This document shows, piece by piece, positions 39,101 through 49,169 of a stretch of DNA of 64,000 bases. Every line of letters begins with the position of its first letter. Within the stretch, counting starts at the first letter, position 1. The notes under the pieces are model-generated. The model was not told the origin of the DNA, searched no databases, and saw nothing but the letters and a program-made list of their open reading frames with translations. Source of the stretch: Ptychodera flava (Eukaryota > Hemichordata > Enteropneusta > Ptychoderidae); NCBI RefSeq assembly GCF_041260155.1, contig NC_091931.1, positions 30,035,041 through 30,099,040 on the forward strand, in the 5' to 3' direction. The translations under genes and the position numbers were made by a program.

Positions 39101-42100
39101 GACCCAGACGTCGATCCTGCATGTTCAGTTACGACAAGTACATCGGAGCTAACTACAGCGCCCTCTACACCTACCCAGAAGTTAGTCACTAATCAATCTA
39201 CAAAGGCAGTAACTACTGTTCAGATGACTACTGAGAAACAGTCAACAGATGCTACACGTGTGATTTTGTTAGAGTCAAACAGAACGACATATTCATCGAC
39301 ACACTCAGTAACAGCAAGTCATACAATATATGAAACATCAGGTAATAAGCTATTCCACCTTCAAACAATCGACTTTGATACCGTTCTACAAGGCAATGTG
39401 GTCTCTGCTCTTTAAGAACTCGGTTGACCGGGTGTATTTCTTCTTACTGAAGCGTTCATATGCCTGTGTCGGATAACTAATTAATGTTAACTTTCATGAC
39501 GTCTTTGCGGAAAGAATATCGTAATTGCAAACAATCTCATTCCATGTATCTACAGAAATCAAAATCTTGACAAACTCATCGTATGCACAATTTGTACCGC
39601 TGTAGAGAAATAAAACACCTTACATTTTACAACACTATACAGATAATTCTTTTACGATTTTTGAATCGTTTTCAGATACAAGGGGAAGGAACATCCACCA
39701 CATCCGCCACTTTGTTGCAACGACCCAAACTGTATTAGTATTGTTTTGTATATTATTTGTGCTTGTTCTGGTTTTGGTGTTCACACTCTTTATACACAAA
39801 TATCGACAGAGTCTGATTATCAGACATAGGCAAAATGACCTGCAGTCAACGATATCTAGTGAAAAAGGTGGGTGTCATGTCTCTAAGATTTAAAATTGGC
39901 TAAAATGTCAGGAAAGGTCAGGAAAAGCTACGCAAGAAGACGTGAAACATATCATTAACAGATTTATTCAATATTCAAATATTGAGGTAAAATATTAAAG
40001 TGTGTTAACAATTTTGTGTTCTTGACTTTTTTCATGTCACAGAAAATGAGGTTTATCGTTCAAACGAATATCCATTTTATATTTCCATTTTCCATTTGTC
40101 ATTTTACTACAAATTAACTGTTTCTGCCGGGCAGAACTTTATATTTCACATAATACTTGGCTGTGACTTTCTGTTAGGGCTTATAGTAAATTCTGAAAGT
40201 TATTTTGAATGAAAATATGCCGGAAATTCAAAACGTTTGTTGTATCGATCTCATTAAGCTTGCAATGATTGCAAAGATGTCCAACGAGGTTTTCACTGGT
40301 TACATTTTGTAGGAGTAGTGAATGGCGACCATCATGACACTGAAGAACTTCCGAGCCATGATCTCTATGAGGTAGATAATTCAACGAAACGTGAACAACA
40401 TGTAGGCCCCCTAATAACAGAAAATGTACACAAGTGTAACAGGTATTTAGTACAGTGTATAAAAAAAATTCCATGATTTATATTGTCTTCGTTACATTTA
40501 TGTCGCCAGATGTGAGGCATAAATAATCAAGGCAACGACGCTGATCTATATTCGTAAAGAATATTTTAACCAACTATACACAGATTTACAGCTTCAAAAA
40601 GACAAAATGACATTCAGTGACGATATGAGACATGCATGTATGCATGGCAAATTTGGGCAAGCTATTGCGATACTTGTGTTATCTTACAGCTTAAAGTCAA
40701 GATTACTTTATTGGGAAAGTGATGTTACAATATACGGCACTTGCATGACTTTAAATCACTGTGTATTATTGCAAGAAATAATTAACTATTAACTGCATTG
40801 TCTTAAACTAGGGTTGAAGAAGTCGCCGAAGAAAGGTTACGAAGTGAGGTTGTTACTGACATCAGCACTCCTGGGAGTCATGATAAAGCAACTTCACTTC
40901 CAGACAATAATGTCTGTGAAGTCATGAATGAGCAGCAACAGCACAAAAGCCCATCAAAGCTAAAGAAAAGAAGAAGCCTGTTTCGCTCTCTGTCTGCAGA
41001 ATCCGACCCAGGAGAAAAAGACCATCTACTCAAACATGGAAGTGACGGTGACATGGTCCCTAAAGGCTTGGGTCAGCAAGGAATTGAGTATCAATCGGCT
41101 GAAAGTGAAACCACTGATGTGAATAATGTTGCATCCTGCAGGGGAGCAGTCCCTATTCAGACTGTTGGACACGGCGTTGATGATAAACATGGACATCGTG
41201 AGCAACAGCCGGAAGAACCAAAGGTAAGCAATAGCAGCTGAGTTAAATAATAACACATGAGAGCGAGGGCAATATCACAATTTATTGCCTGCCCAAGGGA
41301 TGGTGGTCATGATCGAAATACTGATGATGCCCGAGCCGTAGGCGAGGGCATCATCAGTATTTCAATCATGACCACCAGCCCGAGGGCAGGCAAAAAATCG
41401 TGATATTGCACAGGGGCTTATGTGTTATTATTTTTATTACACCGAACAAGCAAACATGTAAAGAAACAAAAACACAAAGACTTCTTCGAGTACAGTTCGC
41501 CTTCTGAGTCCGGACCTCAGCGTAAAATGTTGTCAGTGCCGAGCCTAGGGTTGCCGCTAAAGTTTGCCGATCTCCTCGGTGGCGTATCCAAATTTGTTGC
41601 TTGCATAGTCGCTGAACACAGAAATTGCATTCCTTGTTGCCATTTTCGTTCGTTTGCTGTTTACTTGCATCAAAATATCGTCTAACTGTGCCGGTGACAG
41701 CTCTGCATGACGTATCGCAGCCATAAGTTGCGAACTGCAAAGTACAACAAGCGAACGACAATTTGTTTTGCGCAGAAAGGATGCGCAGTAAGTAAAATGA
41801 CGTCATCCATGTAATATCAAATGCAGAGGGCATCATCAAGTTCGCAGAGGGCATCATCACATTCGCAGAGGGCATCATCACGTTCTTTTACATGTCACGT
41901 GAGTCGTGTTTAACCAATGGCAGTGCACGCTGAATGAGTGAGGTGTAATAATAAGCAATAGTAGCTGAGTAGATACTTCATACTGCCAACCATAACACCT
42001 GTTAAGTCATTATAACTTAAGGTACCATATTTGCGTCAAAGTCAATTTTTGTCACCTATATAGAAAATAACTCAGACATTGTTTTTCAGGTTCGAACAAT

Positions 42101-43509
42101 TTTTTTCAGATTTTCCTAAAATTTTGATCAAAAAGCGTGGCCTATGAAAAATGCTGCTCATTTAGTCTAAAATAAAAAAGGATTACAGAAAAAATCTATA
42201 TAAGAGGTAAAATGTTGCACAAAAACTTTGGCGGAAAATTACAGCATTCAAAGGGTTAATAATCAACACTTTAGAGTAACCTTTGTTTTTCTCTTCATAT
42301 AAATACTTTAGTAAAAAATAGTGTCTTTTTCAATCTTTCAATGTGGCACAAGGGGTAAATTCACTGAATATTCTTTATCGACCCATGATTGTTACTCTGT
42401 AAAAATGTCAAAAACTATGACATAAGTCTACTCATAGACTTAGGTGCTGGTCTGCTACCTATGACTTAGCACAAAGAGCAAAATAATTAGAAGCAAAGGT
42501 AATTCAACGCAGATCTCTATATGGGCAAATGCTAATCTAGCTTGGTTTATAAATGCTAATCTAGCTTGGTTTATGCAGATGCAGATTAACGAAAACAGTA
42601 TTAGGTGTAATAGTGACCAGGAATGGATAAGAAAACATGAAGAATCTCTAAACTTGGCAAAAGGTAATGATTGAATTTTGTCATTTCCTCACGGTAACCA
42701 CAAGCTCATCGGAATGGAATATGATTAATGACATTTAGGATTTAGTGTATACAAATTAGGTATTACTAATCAAACTTCTACCAACAGAGGGTACCAGCAG
42801 GATTACCAGTACCATAAGTAATACGCGTAAGCTTAATCCTAATCTACTCTTGGAATTGACGTCGACCAAGTCATTACTGAACTTTGGGAACCACTTTCTA
42901 CCAGAATCACAATGTATATTTACTGCCTCGTGCTTACAAGTATTTGTGTGTTAGCTGTATTATGTTTAGCATGAATATTTTGATTTGATTTGATTTTCTG
43001 ACTGAACACTCAAGTAGAGTTTGACGAAGAACTTAGTTTTTATACCATTCTGTACTTACAGGAGACTCTTTCACACTAACCTAATAATTTAGTAATATCG
43101 CCTGAAATTCACTTTTGATTGGATCTTCGGATAAAAGGTGATTTTGTTTTCTTGATTGAACAGACATACCTATTTCTAAATTGCTTGATGATATGACCAT
43201 GAGAGATAACGTCGTTGAAGCGTTGACTATGCCACCGAACAGAAAAACAGACAGTACACCCGTCAAGTACTATCAGGACTTGGCGATGTCCTTGGTATAA
43301 GTCATACCAAATCAAATATGTTTAAGGAAGCTCTTGACGTACTGGTATTTATAAACACCAGCATCAGTGGAAAGCGTGACATACTTACACTGATCCAACA
43401 TCTCAGGAACATTGCAAGGTTTGATATTATTGACAAACTGTGCTCTTGGATTTCACGAAAACATGACTCATGTGTCACACTTCAAAGGCACACACCAAAG
43501 AACGCCTAA
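36183..43509 (+). CDS. Receptor B: TNF receptor paralogue with disrupted death-domain exon
   Basis: Exons 36183-36300, 37654-37829, 39055-39341, 39676-39867, 40313-40442, 40812-41223, 42579-42663 and 43164-43509 parallel receptor A in order and phase. Cysteine-rich motifs include CKKCPECNPGFQPSQ and CENCPAGTYSDSFGY. The stalk is Thr-rich, followed by a very hydrophobic helix (TVLVLFCILFVLVLVLVFTLF) and a linker with RSLFRSLSAESDPGE. Two problems. No signal-peptide exon was found; if translation began at ATG 36187 the protein would lack a leader. In the last exon, one base is missing relative to receptor A in the ...SLG(V/I)SH... codons near 43295, so the frame meets TAA at 43298-43300 early in the death domain. 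Beyond it the other frame reads on through NTSISGKRDILTLIQ and IARFDIIDKLCSWI to a stop at 43507. It is either a recent pseudogene, a truncated decoy-type receptor or a sequence error. The first donor (GTTGGT) is weak. Confidence 0.72.
38670..38715. repeat. 16-bp-arm perfect hairpin in receptor B intron 3
   Basis: CTCAGACCCACAAAAC and GTTTTGTGGGTCTGAG are exact inverted repeats around a 14-nt loop. It may be another miniature hairpin insertion like 15878-15914. Confidence 0.7.
41225..41970. mobile_element. 708-bp hairpin-bearing element between 19-bp direct repeats
   Basis: TAAGCAATAG(C/T)AGCTGAGT occurs at 41225-41243 and 41952-41970. Between them lies a long hairpin (about 41248-41328 with 41352-41437, containing GATGATGCCC / GGGCATCATC) and an A+T-bounded tail. 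The left direct repeat begins one base after the GT donor of receptor B exon 7 starts, so the insertion is at the very start of the intron. No coding capacity. Confidence 0.65.
41823..41885 (+). repeat. 21-bp minisatellite, three copies
   Basis: GCAGAGGGCATCATCA recurs at 41823, 41844 and 41865. The same GGGCATCATCA core occurs in the nearby hairpin, so the array may have grown from it. Confidence 0.85.
42018..42258 (+). repeat. Dispersed repeat, copy 1
   Basis: Blocks CAAAGTCAATTTTTGTC, TTTTTTTCAGA, TTACAGAAAAAAT and CAAAGGGTTAA match 45407-45638 in order. Lies in receptor B intron 7. Confidence 0.6.
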
Positions 43510-43632
43510 AACAGTTCACGTGTTTATTACTGTAGTTTGTGAGAAGTATGATTATACATATAATTATTCTCAATATTGCCTTTTTCTTCAGCGAAAGTCA
43601 ACTCCAAATAATATCATGTGTTATCTTTATCT

Positions 43633-43820
43633 TTAGCACAGGCATTCGGATAAGTCGATCATGCACTCTGTGATATAAACTTGAACTGTATATTTCTTGT
43701 TCTGTTGTTTATTATTCTATGACTGAAATTATTCTTAACTGGCTATTAAGAGACCTTTTTCTTAGCTGAGTTTTAATGTTCTTCTTTACCTCAAGGATCG
43801 TTACTTGGTCATCTGTGTGA
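43633..43820 (+). repeat. Duplicated 3' flank of receptor B, copy 1
   Basis: ATAAGTCGATCATGCACTCT and GGATCGTTACTTGGTC align with ATAAGTCGATCATACACTCT and GGATCGTTACTTTGTC at 45150-45325. A looser match continues: GAATTTTGTCTAAATCC near 44390 with GAATTTTATCCAAGTCC near 45863. Confidence 0.6.
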
Positions 43821-45149
43821 ACATATAAGTGATTTTCGCCAAAGTTGAACCAGTTGCCAGTGTCTATCATATGCTTCAGGCCCATATCAGATTGTTAAAT
43901 GACATATGTTAAGAATAATGGAGGCATGAAATGTTATTGGAAACTATATTATGCAAAACTGCTTGTCTACATCTTTTACCAGGAAAAGATTACCAATAAC
44001 TTGAATCATTGCATTGCAGAATTTTATCTGAAGGGAAACAGTCGTTTGAACTGCGCCTGTGCGACTTTCTTGTTTACAAACAATGTATTTCGTGCACGAT
44101 AGCTAGATGCAACTCATCATCACAGCTGCGACATTTAATTATACGATGTAGATTATGACAGATACGGTATGTTTTAACTTTCATCAATCACCATCGTACC
44201 TTAGATACAGTGTTTACATTTGTCGTACATGTCCCATGCGACCTTTGAGCACAGTTCAAACGACTGTATCCTTTTAACAGACTAAATCAGGTTATTACGA
44301 TTTGGGAGGTCTCCAAAATCAAACATTGGCTCTTTCATTTACATTTCTTTCTGGAATGTTTTGGTTTTTTAACAGAAAACTTTGAATTTTGTCTAAATCC
44401 GAACTGAATAGTCTTAACTTTTCTTTTGCAAAACGTTGAGTCGTCTTGAGTACAGTTACGTTACGTGGAATTCGTGGCAGAAGTTCATCAGTCAACTTCA
44501 GAAAATGGTGAAAGAAAACGTGTTTGTTATTATTGTGTATACACTTACACATGCGATGTGTATTATCTTTCCATTGTGCAGCCCCTCATTTGTAAACACC
44601 ACCTTTTCTTAGTGCATTATGTATGTCAGTTATGTAACCGATTTTGTTTATAGTTAGTTCATTTGCTTGATAATTTGACATAATAAAGCAAATTAAACTG
44701 TTCGCAAAAAGTGTATTGTGGGCAAGCATATTTGAAATCTTTCGAAGTTATTTGAAAAAATGCTTGAGAAGACTGTAGGCATGATAAACAAAGTCGTGAC
44801 AAGGTAAAAAGAGAATTTCAGTCTTCTGGGAATTTTCTGTCAGTTTGGAGATCACACTTTGCCCAAGACTATGAGAAGATGCTTTCATGCGATAGCTAAT
44901 TTCAATCTGCTTTCAGGAATGAAGCTCAAACTAAAAGGAAAATGATGATGTCACTGACGAAATGTCATTCAATGTCAGCGGTTATGTTAAACATCTTAGA
45001 ATACTCGACCAATAGATTGCTATAGGTCGTGATAACATATCTGGACTTATTCTCAATATTGCTTTCAAATTGTTAAGCACAGTTGAATATGCTTCGTTCA
45101 TCACATATCAGATCCAAATAATCTTGCAAATTACGTAATTTAACTTTTG
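43821..45149. other. 3' flank of receptor B
   Basis: AT-rich; no exon recognised apart from the poly(A) candidate. Confidence 0.3.
44682..44687 (+). terminator. Candidate poly(A) signal AATAAA
   Basis: About 1.2 kb after receptor B's last stop codon. Weak evidence on its own. Confidence 0.25.
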
Positions 45150-45325
45150 TAGCATTTGAATAAGTCGATCATACACTCTTTGATATTAACTTAAACTGCA
45201 TGTATTTCTCACTCATTGCTTACTTTACTGACGTCCTACTTCTAACTTACCGCAAATAGGAGTTTGCTATGTGGAATGTAACATATGTTTTGTCATGTCT
45301 TAAGGGATCGTTACTTTGTCCTCTT
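45150..45325 (+). repeat. Duplicated 3' flank of receptor B, copy 2
   Basis: Second copy of the 43633-43820 segment, about 1.5 kb downstream and in the same orientation. No receptor exon accompanies it. Confidence 0.6.
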
Positions 45326-45406
45326 TGCCCTTCACACCGCAGATGTGATAAATCTCAGGGTGTGATATTTGCCGATTGTCGTGCAAAAATCGTTAGGGCT
45401 ATGTTT

Positions 45407-45638
45407 TAAGGTGGCAATAACCATTTGAGCTCCAAAGTCGATTTTTGCCGCCTTTAAAAAATATACCCAAGCAATTTTTTTTCAGAATTTTGCCAGAATT
45501 TTTATAAAAAACTGCAATGCTGAAATTTAATGTCCATTTGGTTTAAAATTATCAAAAAAGTTACAGAAAAATTCATAAAAATTTGTTAAATGTTGCAAGA
45601 AAATTTTGGAGGGAAAAATTACAGTACTCAAAGGGTTA
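45407..45638 (+). repeat. Dispersed repeat, copy 2
   Basis: CAAAGTCGATTTTTGCC, TTTTTTTCAGAATTTTGCC, TTACAGAAAAATTC, AAATGTTGCAAGAAAATTTTGG-type blocks and CTCAAAGGGTTAA match copy 1 at 42018-42258. Confidence 0.6.
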
Positions 45639-46168
45639 AGAGAATGGAGGCACGAATTGATCATGGAAATTTGGTTTTTATTTTGCAAAAGCCTTGCCTG
45701 GATATTTTCTAAAGGTAAAACCATCATTGACTTTAATGCGGAATTTTCTGTGAACAGAGTAAATCACGTAAAAAGATTGGGAGTTCTCGTGAAACAAATC
45801 CTTAAGATTTTCAGTCTCATTTCTTTGCTATAATATTTGTGTTTTTTAAACGCAATACTCAGAATTTTATCCAAGTCCATGCTGAATGAACCCCCATCGT
45901 TTCCGACATAAGAAACAGTCTTGGTTACACTTTCGGAATCCATGGCAAAACTCTGGCAACTCCAATGTATCCCACACTGGCAACTCCATGCACCTGTGGT
46001 ATATTGCAAAACATAATCGAGAACCTCGGTGTGCTTGCCTCGATCACACTATACATACAGTTATCATATCGTGAGTAGATTCAATGTGCTCAATGAAAAA
46101 TGTGCATGCCAAGGTAAGGTCGATGGAATTCGGACGTCGAGTCTCACCCAGTCAGCTAGCCCAGCTTA

Positions 46169-47819
46169 GGCTGCGTTCACAAATAATGATGGGGGGCCTG
46201 GAGAATCGCGATTGAAATCTGGGTTTTTTCTAGATCCCCCCTCAATACCCTAAAAAATTCAAATGCCCCCTCTATATGATCAAAATTTTTCAAGTCCCCC
46301 AAACTATCACAAGCCCGCATATTTGTAAAGGATGTATGCGCAGAAAAAATAAACACGTATTGCGCCGTTCCGCTCGCAGGTGTTCAACACTACCTGTTAT
46401 TAGCAGTTTGTAAAGTAATATTCCTAAGGCAAGTTCTTAAATTGATTCATTTTAAACGCATCGGTGAACTTTTTGGATTTATCGGTCTAAGCCAACTTGA
46501 GTTAATCCAACTCTGGCCAGGTCAATTGCTCCTGCCGAAGAGCACACAAAATGACGATCATGAGAGAGTAGGCAAATTGTGAATTCTGGCTAATTGCCAC
46601 ATTGTAAAAAAACTGAGCACAGTGACCTACCAAAAATTTGTTTCAAAAGTACAAGACATATATGAATTAGATGCTACTCAAAATTGACAATACTGGAAGG
46701 TTAAAATATTCCATCAGATAAATGTTTTAATCTCTGAAATTTTGGGTGTAATAATGGCAAATTTAGTCCCATATTTTTTCATTTAGTCTTTACTATTCAA
46801 AGTTTTACTTTTGTATTATTTTATGACAAGAATGTGAAAATTTAGAAAATCAAGCGTGTTGATCCCATTTTTTTTCTTTATTTGATGATATTTGATGATA
46901 GTCATATGCCGGAATTCAAACATTCCGACAATTTTTATTAAAGTCTCCTTGTCTTCCATGTGTTACTCTGAGACTCTGGCCTGATCTTTTGTACAAGTAT
47001 GTTTCACTGTCATGAGCGTCATTTGACCCAAACTCTTTCTTCAACTACCATGTACATCAGGGTCAGAGCTATCTCTGTCACTGCTTAGGTGTGCAGTGGA
47101 CAGTGACACTGCAGTAGCAGGGCTGTACCTCATAGTGACACTGCCCGTAGGGAGTAGCTGATGATGATGATTTTGGCAATATTTTTTTCAGTTTAAACAA
47201 CTGTGTTCTTGTTCTACTCCCCACAGCATGTTGAACTGTCCAGTATTCAGCTTGCTGTCACAGCCTGTGTATGTATAGCCTACCATGCATTTTTATTACT
47301 GACAACTGGCTGTCAGTCTGGACTATAATTAAATTATCACCTAATATTTATATATACAGGCTTTGTCGACGAACTGAATATTGTGTGTTTGAGCATGCTG
47401 TAGGGATGCAGCAAGAAACTGTAGTTGATATATTGCACAGAAATATTGCAAAAATCATCAACATTTGCAGCTTCTGCCCTGTTACTAGGCTCAAGTTTGC
47501 TTTTTTACAACAAATCACACGTTTAGATTTTTTAGAGATAAACGTAATGAAATATGGCAAAATGGTTCTAGATTTTTAAAATTATTACTAACAATACAAC
47601 AATCGGATGACATAAATATGGTATTCGTTTTTCATTGAATTACCTACAAAAACTTGGAGTTGGAAAATATACAACATAAAACTGAGGGAAAAAATTTTCA
47701 AGTCCCCCCTACAGGTAGATCAAAATTTTCAAGTTCCCGCCCCTACTACCCCAAATATTTTCGAATCCCTCTGAATTGCAACAACCCCCTCCCCTAATCA
47801 TTTTTTTGTGAACGCAGCC
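46169..47819. mobile_element. 1651-bp TIR element with TTA target duplication
   Basis: Left end GGCTGCGTTCACAAATAATG and right end CATTTTTTTGTGAACGCAGCC are inverted repeats, flanked by TTA at 46166-46168 and 47820-47822. Subterminal regions mirror each other (CCCCC-rich, with AAATTTTTCAAGTCCCC-type blocks). No transposase frame was found, so it is non-autonomous. Confidence 0.85.
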
Positions 47820-48140
47820 TTACCGTGCTGTGTGTTCCAGGCGCTATGGAGGCCGTATAACGACGGGAACAAACAGCACGGGACGCTCGGCTACACAGTC
47901 AACTATATAGGCTGGGTTTGTAAAAATTACAAACTACCTCAAAAGAGGACCTCAAAAGAGGGATAAAACTGCAGCAAGTGTAAATGAATACAAGCGGGAA
48001 ATACAATACTTGTGAAGATAAAAACTGCAATAGTTAAAACAAATACAGTAAAATACTAACCGACCAGCGGGAAATAAAACACTTGCAAAGTGTTTTATAC
48101 TCCTGCAGGTAGGCGATAGTTTGCACGACTTGTAAACAAA

Positions 48141-48168
48141 GGGGCGGAGGCACTGACCGATGACGTCA
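48141..48168 (+). promoter_or_regulatory. Candidate promoter of receptor C: GC box and CRE
   Basis: GGGGCGG at 48141-48147 and the full palindrome TGACGTCA at 48161-48168 lie about 145 bp before the donor that closes the non-coding first exon. The CRE is the CREB/ATF consensus. No TATA box at the expected spacing was assigned, so the start site is inferred. Confidence 0.45.
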
Positions 48169-48219
48169 TTCCAATTGTTCATAAAGTTGGAAATCCCCAT
48201 GCGAAAACGAGGCTGTTTG

Positions 48220-48312
48220 GCAGGGGCAATATAACTTGCTGTCGTTACGTGTTTTTGACGAATATACGAATTCCTATACAAATTCGTTCACTGGAAAAAT
48301 TCTCGATCACAG
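48220..48312 (+). other. Probable non-coding first exon of receptor C
   Basis: CGATCACAG|GTGAGT is a strong donor at 48312/48313 with no long frame upstream. The next acceptor, TTTACAG at 49118, opens the exon with the start codon. The 5' boundary is uncertain. Confidence 0.45.
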
Positions 48313-48775
48313 GTGAGTATTTTACCATATTTTCTGTATCGTAGTAGAAATGACCATTAAAATAAGTCTACACACATCATGCGTAACGACAGTTGTGGTC
48401 ACTGCGACAGCGCTGACTTGGACCCGGAAATAGCGTGTAGTGGAGGGACCGTGGCGGTAGCCATGTTCATTTGCTGAGCAAGTGGTTCAGTTTTACCTCC
48501 ATGTTTTTAATCAGAGACAGAATGTAACCTCCATGGCTCGCAATTACACATTGTAAGTGCTAGAATATACATGTTCGGGCAGGGTCGTTCTTGATCCCTT
48601 TTCGGCGCTGCGGACGACATTCTACTGGCCATCTGCAGGCTCGTACACAACTCGCTCGCCGTCTGTCATACAGCGGAGACCGTTCATACACGCAAGAGCC
48701 AGCATGGTTTCATTAAACGAAAAGTAAAATTGTGCTTTGCGCTATTAAGTGCTGCCTCGATAGTTTTCATGTTAA

Positions 48776-48920
48776 ACCATAGACCCTGAGGCCTCGAGTC
48801 TATGGTATAACCACAGTCACCTGTGTTCTATTGTTGTGCGCCTCATAGCGGAATACATGTAGAACACAGGTGACTGGTGATGGGTACAACCAGTCCACAG
48901 TCCTTCCACTAGGACTGTGG
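48776..48920. repeat. Three consecutive perfect hairpins
   Basis: Hairpin 1: ACCATAGAC / GTCTATGGT (48776-48806). Hairpin 2: CAGTCACCTGTGTTCTA / TAGAACACAGGTGACTG (48814-48876). Hairpin 3: CCACAGTCCT / AGGACTGTGG (48895-48920). All are in intron 1 (5' UTR) of receptor C. Hairpin 1 has the same CATAGAC ends as the insertion at 15878-15914. Confidence 0.85.
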
Positions 48921-49169
48921 TACAACATGGAAGTCTGTCCACCGTGCCATGGGTAGTATCTGGTATAAATATTATTAGTATATTCGATGTCTTTGAGACT
49001 TTTACAAAACGACGACTAAAATATAATATCTGGCCATTGAGGGAAAAACGAGAAAAAAAATTATATCATTTTTGTTCGGGCTTATAATATTAGTAACAAT
49101 TAATTATGTAATTTACAGGTATTCACCAAGTTTCAAGGCCGATTTGTGTATTCTGTGACGTCAGTGCCG

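Noticed and set aside
41366-41881. A 171-codon minus-strand open frame
   Set aside because: It lies within the hairpin-bearing element and includes the 21-bp minisatellite; no domain recognised.
47271-47579. A 102-codon plus-strand frame inside the 46169-47819 element
   Set aside because: No transposase motif (no DDE or Myb-like pattern seen), and the frame begins in low-complexity sequence.
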